From Haematococcus lacustris (lineage: Eukaryota > Chlorophyta > Chlorophyceae > Chlamydomonadales > Haematococcaceae), in NCBI GenBank assembly GCA_030144725.1, contig JASKMD010000008.1, positions 17,486,183-17,550,182 on the forward strand: a DNA stretch of 64,000 nt. Reading direction: 5' to 3'. A model generated the notes under the pieces. It was not told where the DNA came from, searched no databases, and worked only from the letters and a program-made list of their open reading frames with translations. Each line of letters begins with the position of its first letter. The stretch's first letter is position 1. Position numbers and translations under genes: made by a program. Of the stretch, positions 63,941 to 64,000 are shown piece by piece.

Positions 63941-63984
63941 TTGCCTCTGCCTTTGCCTCTGCCTCTGCCTCTACCTCTGCCTCT
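63941..63984 (+). repeat. (GCCTCT)n microsatellite
   Basis: About seven imperfect hexamers lie near the end of the window. Confidence 0.85.
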
Positions 63985-64000
63985 ACTCTAGTGGCCGCCA

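Overview
The window is nuclear DNA of a eukaryote, very probably a flagellated green alga of the Chlamydomonadales type. The evidence is GC-rich, intron-dense genes with ordinary GT-AG junctions, a RIB43a-type ciliary protein, long CAG/CTG and purine-rich repeats, and many relics of a TnpB/Fanzor-like repeat family. A genus such as Haematococcus is only a guess. A 500-N scaffold gap lies at 21132-21631. There is no sign of operons, rRNA or intact tRNA genes. Gene models were joined by hand; within a gene the reading phase is carried across every junction unless I say otherwise. || Layout. 1-5300: nested mobile-element debris: a hAT-like MITE inside a hairpin element, a TA-target MITE, and fragments of transposon coding sequence. 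5298-11615: a young, complete Ty3/gypsy chromovirus whose gag and pol share one frame and are separated by a single TAG. 11814-12096: a small chaperonin-10 gene (minus) that stops just short of the MITE edge. 12.1-17.6 kb: repeats, low-complexity DNA, weak ORFs and a TnpB/Fanzor-like relic. 17634-20552: PRP31 splicing factor (minus), with its 5' part missing toward the gap. 22.5-25.7 kb: two TnpB/Fanzor-like relics. 25825-27728: RIB43a. 28.7-29.9 kb: another relic. 30741-31420: a pure CCCGC array. 31901-33691: U-box/WD40 protein. 35028-38555: prolyl 4-hydroxylase. 40305-48842: a 16-exon coiled-coil protein, probably ciliary (QRICH2/DUF4795-like), with a relic inside intron 3. 49064-51016: HEI10-like RING protein (minus). 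51.3-54.4 kb: a second hairpin+MITE unit, transposon fragments and the best-preserved TnpB/Fanzor-like relic. 54974 to beyond 63580: Dicer-type helicase gene preceded by a PHAX-like RNA-binding segment, with a 1.47-kb GGAGCA array in one intron. || Function. The host genes are unlinked housekeeping and ciliary genes: RNA processing (PRP31, Dicer-like), cilia (RIB43a, the coiled-coil protein), meiosis (HEI10), secretory protein modification (P4H), ubiquitin signalling (U-box/WD40) and organelle protein folding (Cpn10). The points most worth following up are the possible PHAX-Dicer fusion, the in-frame amber codon of the chromovirus, the repeated hairpin+MITE unit, the Cpn10 truncation at a transposon edge, and the family of TnpB/Fanzor-like relics.
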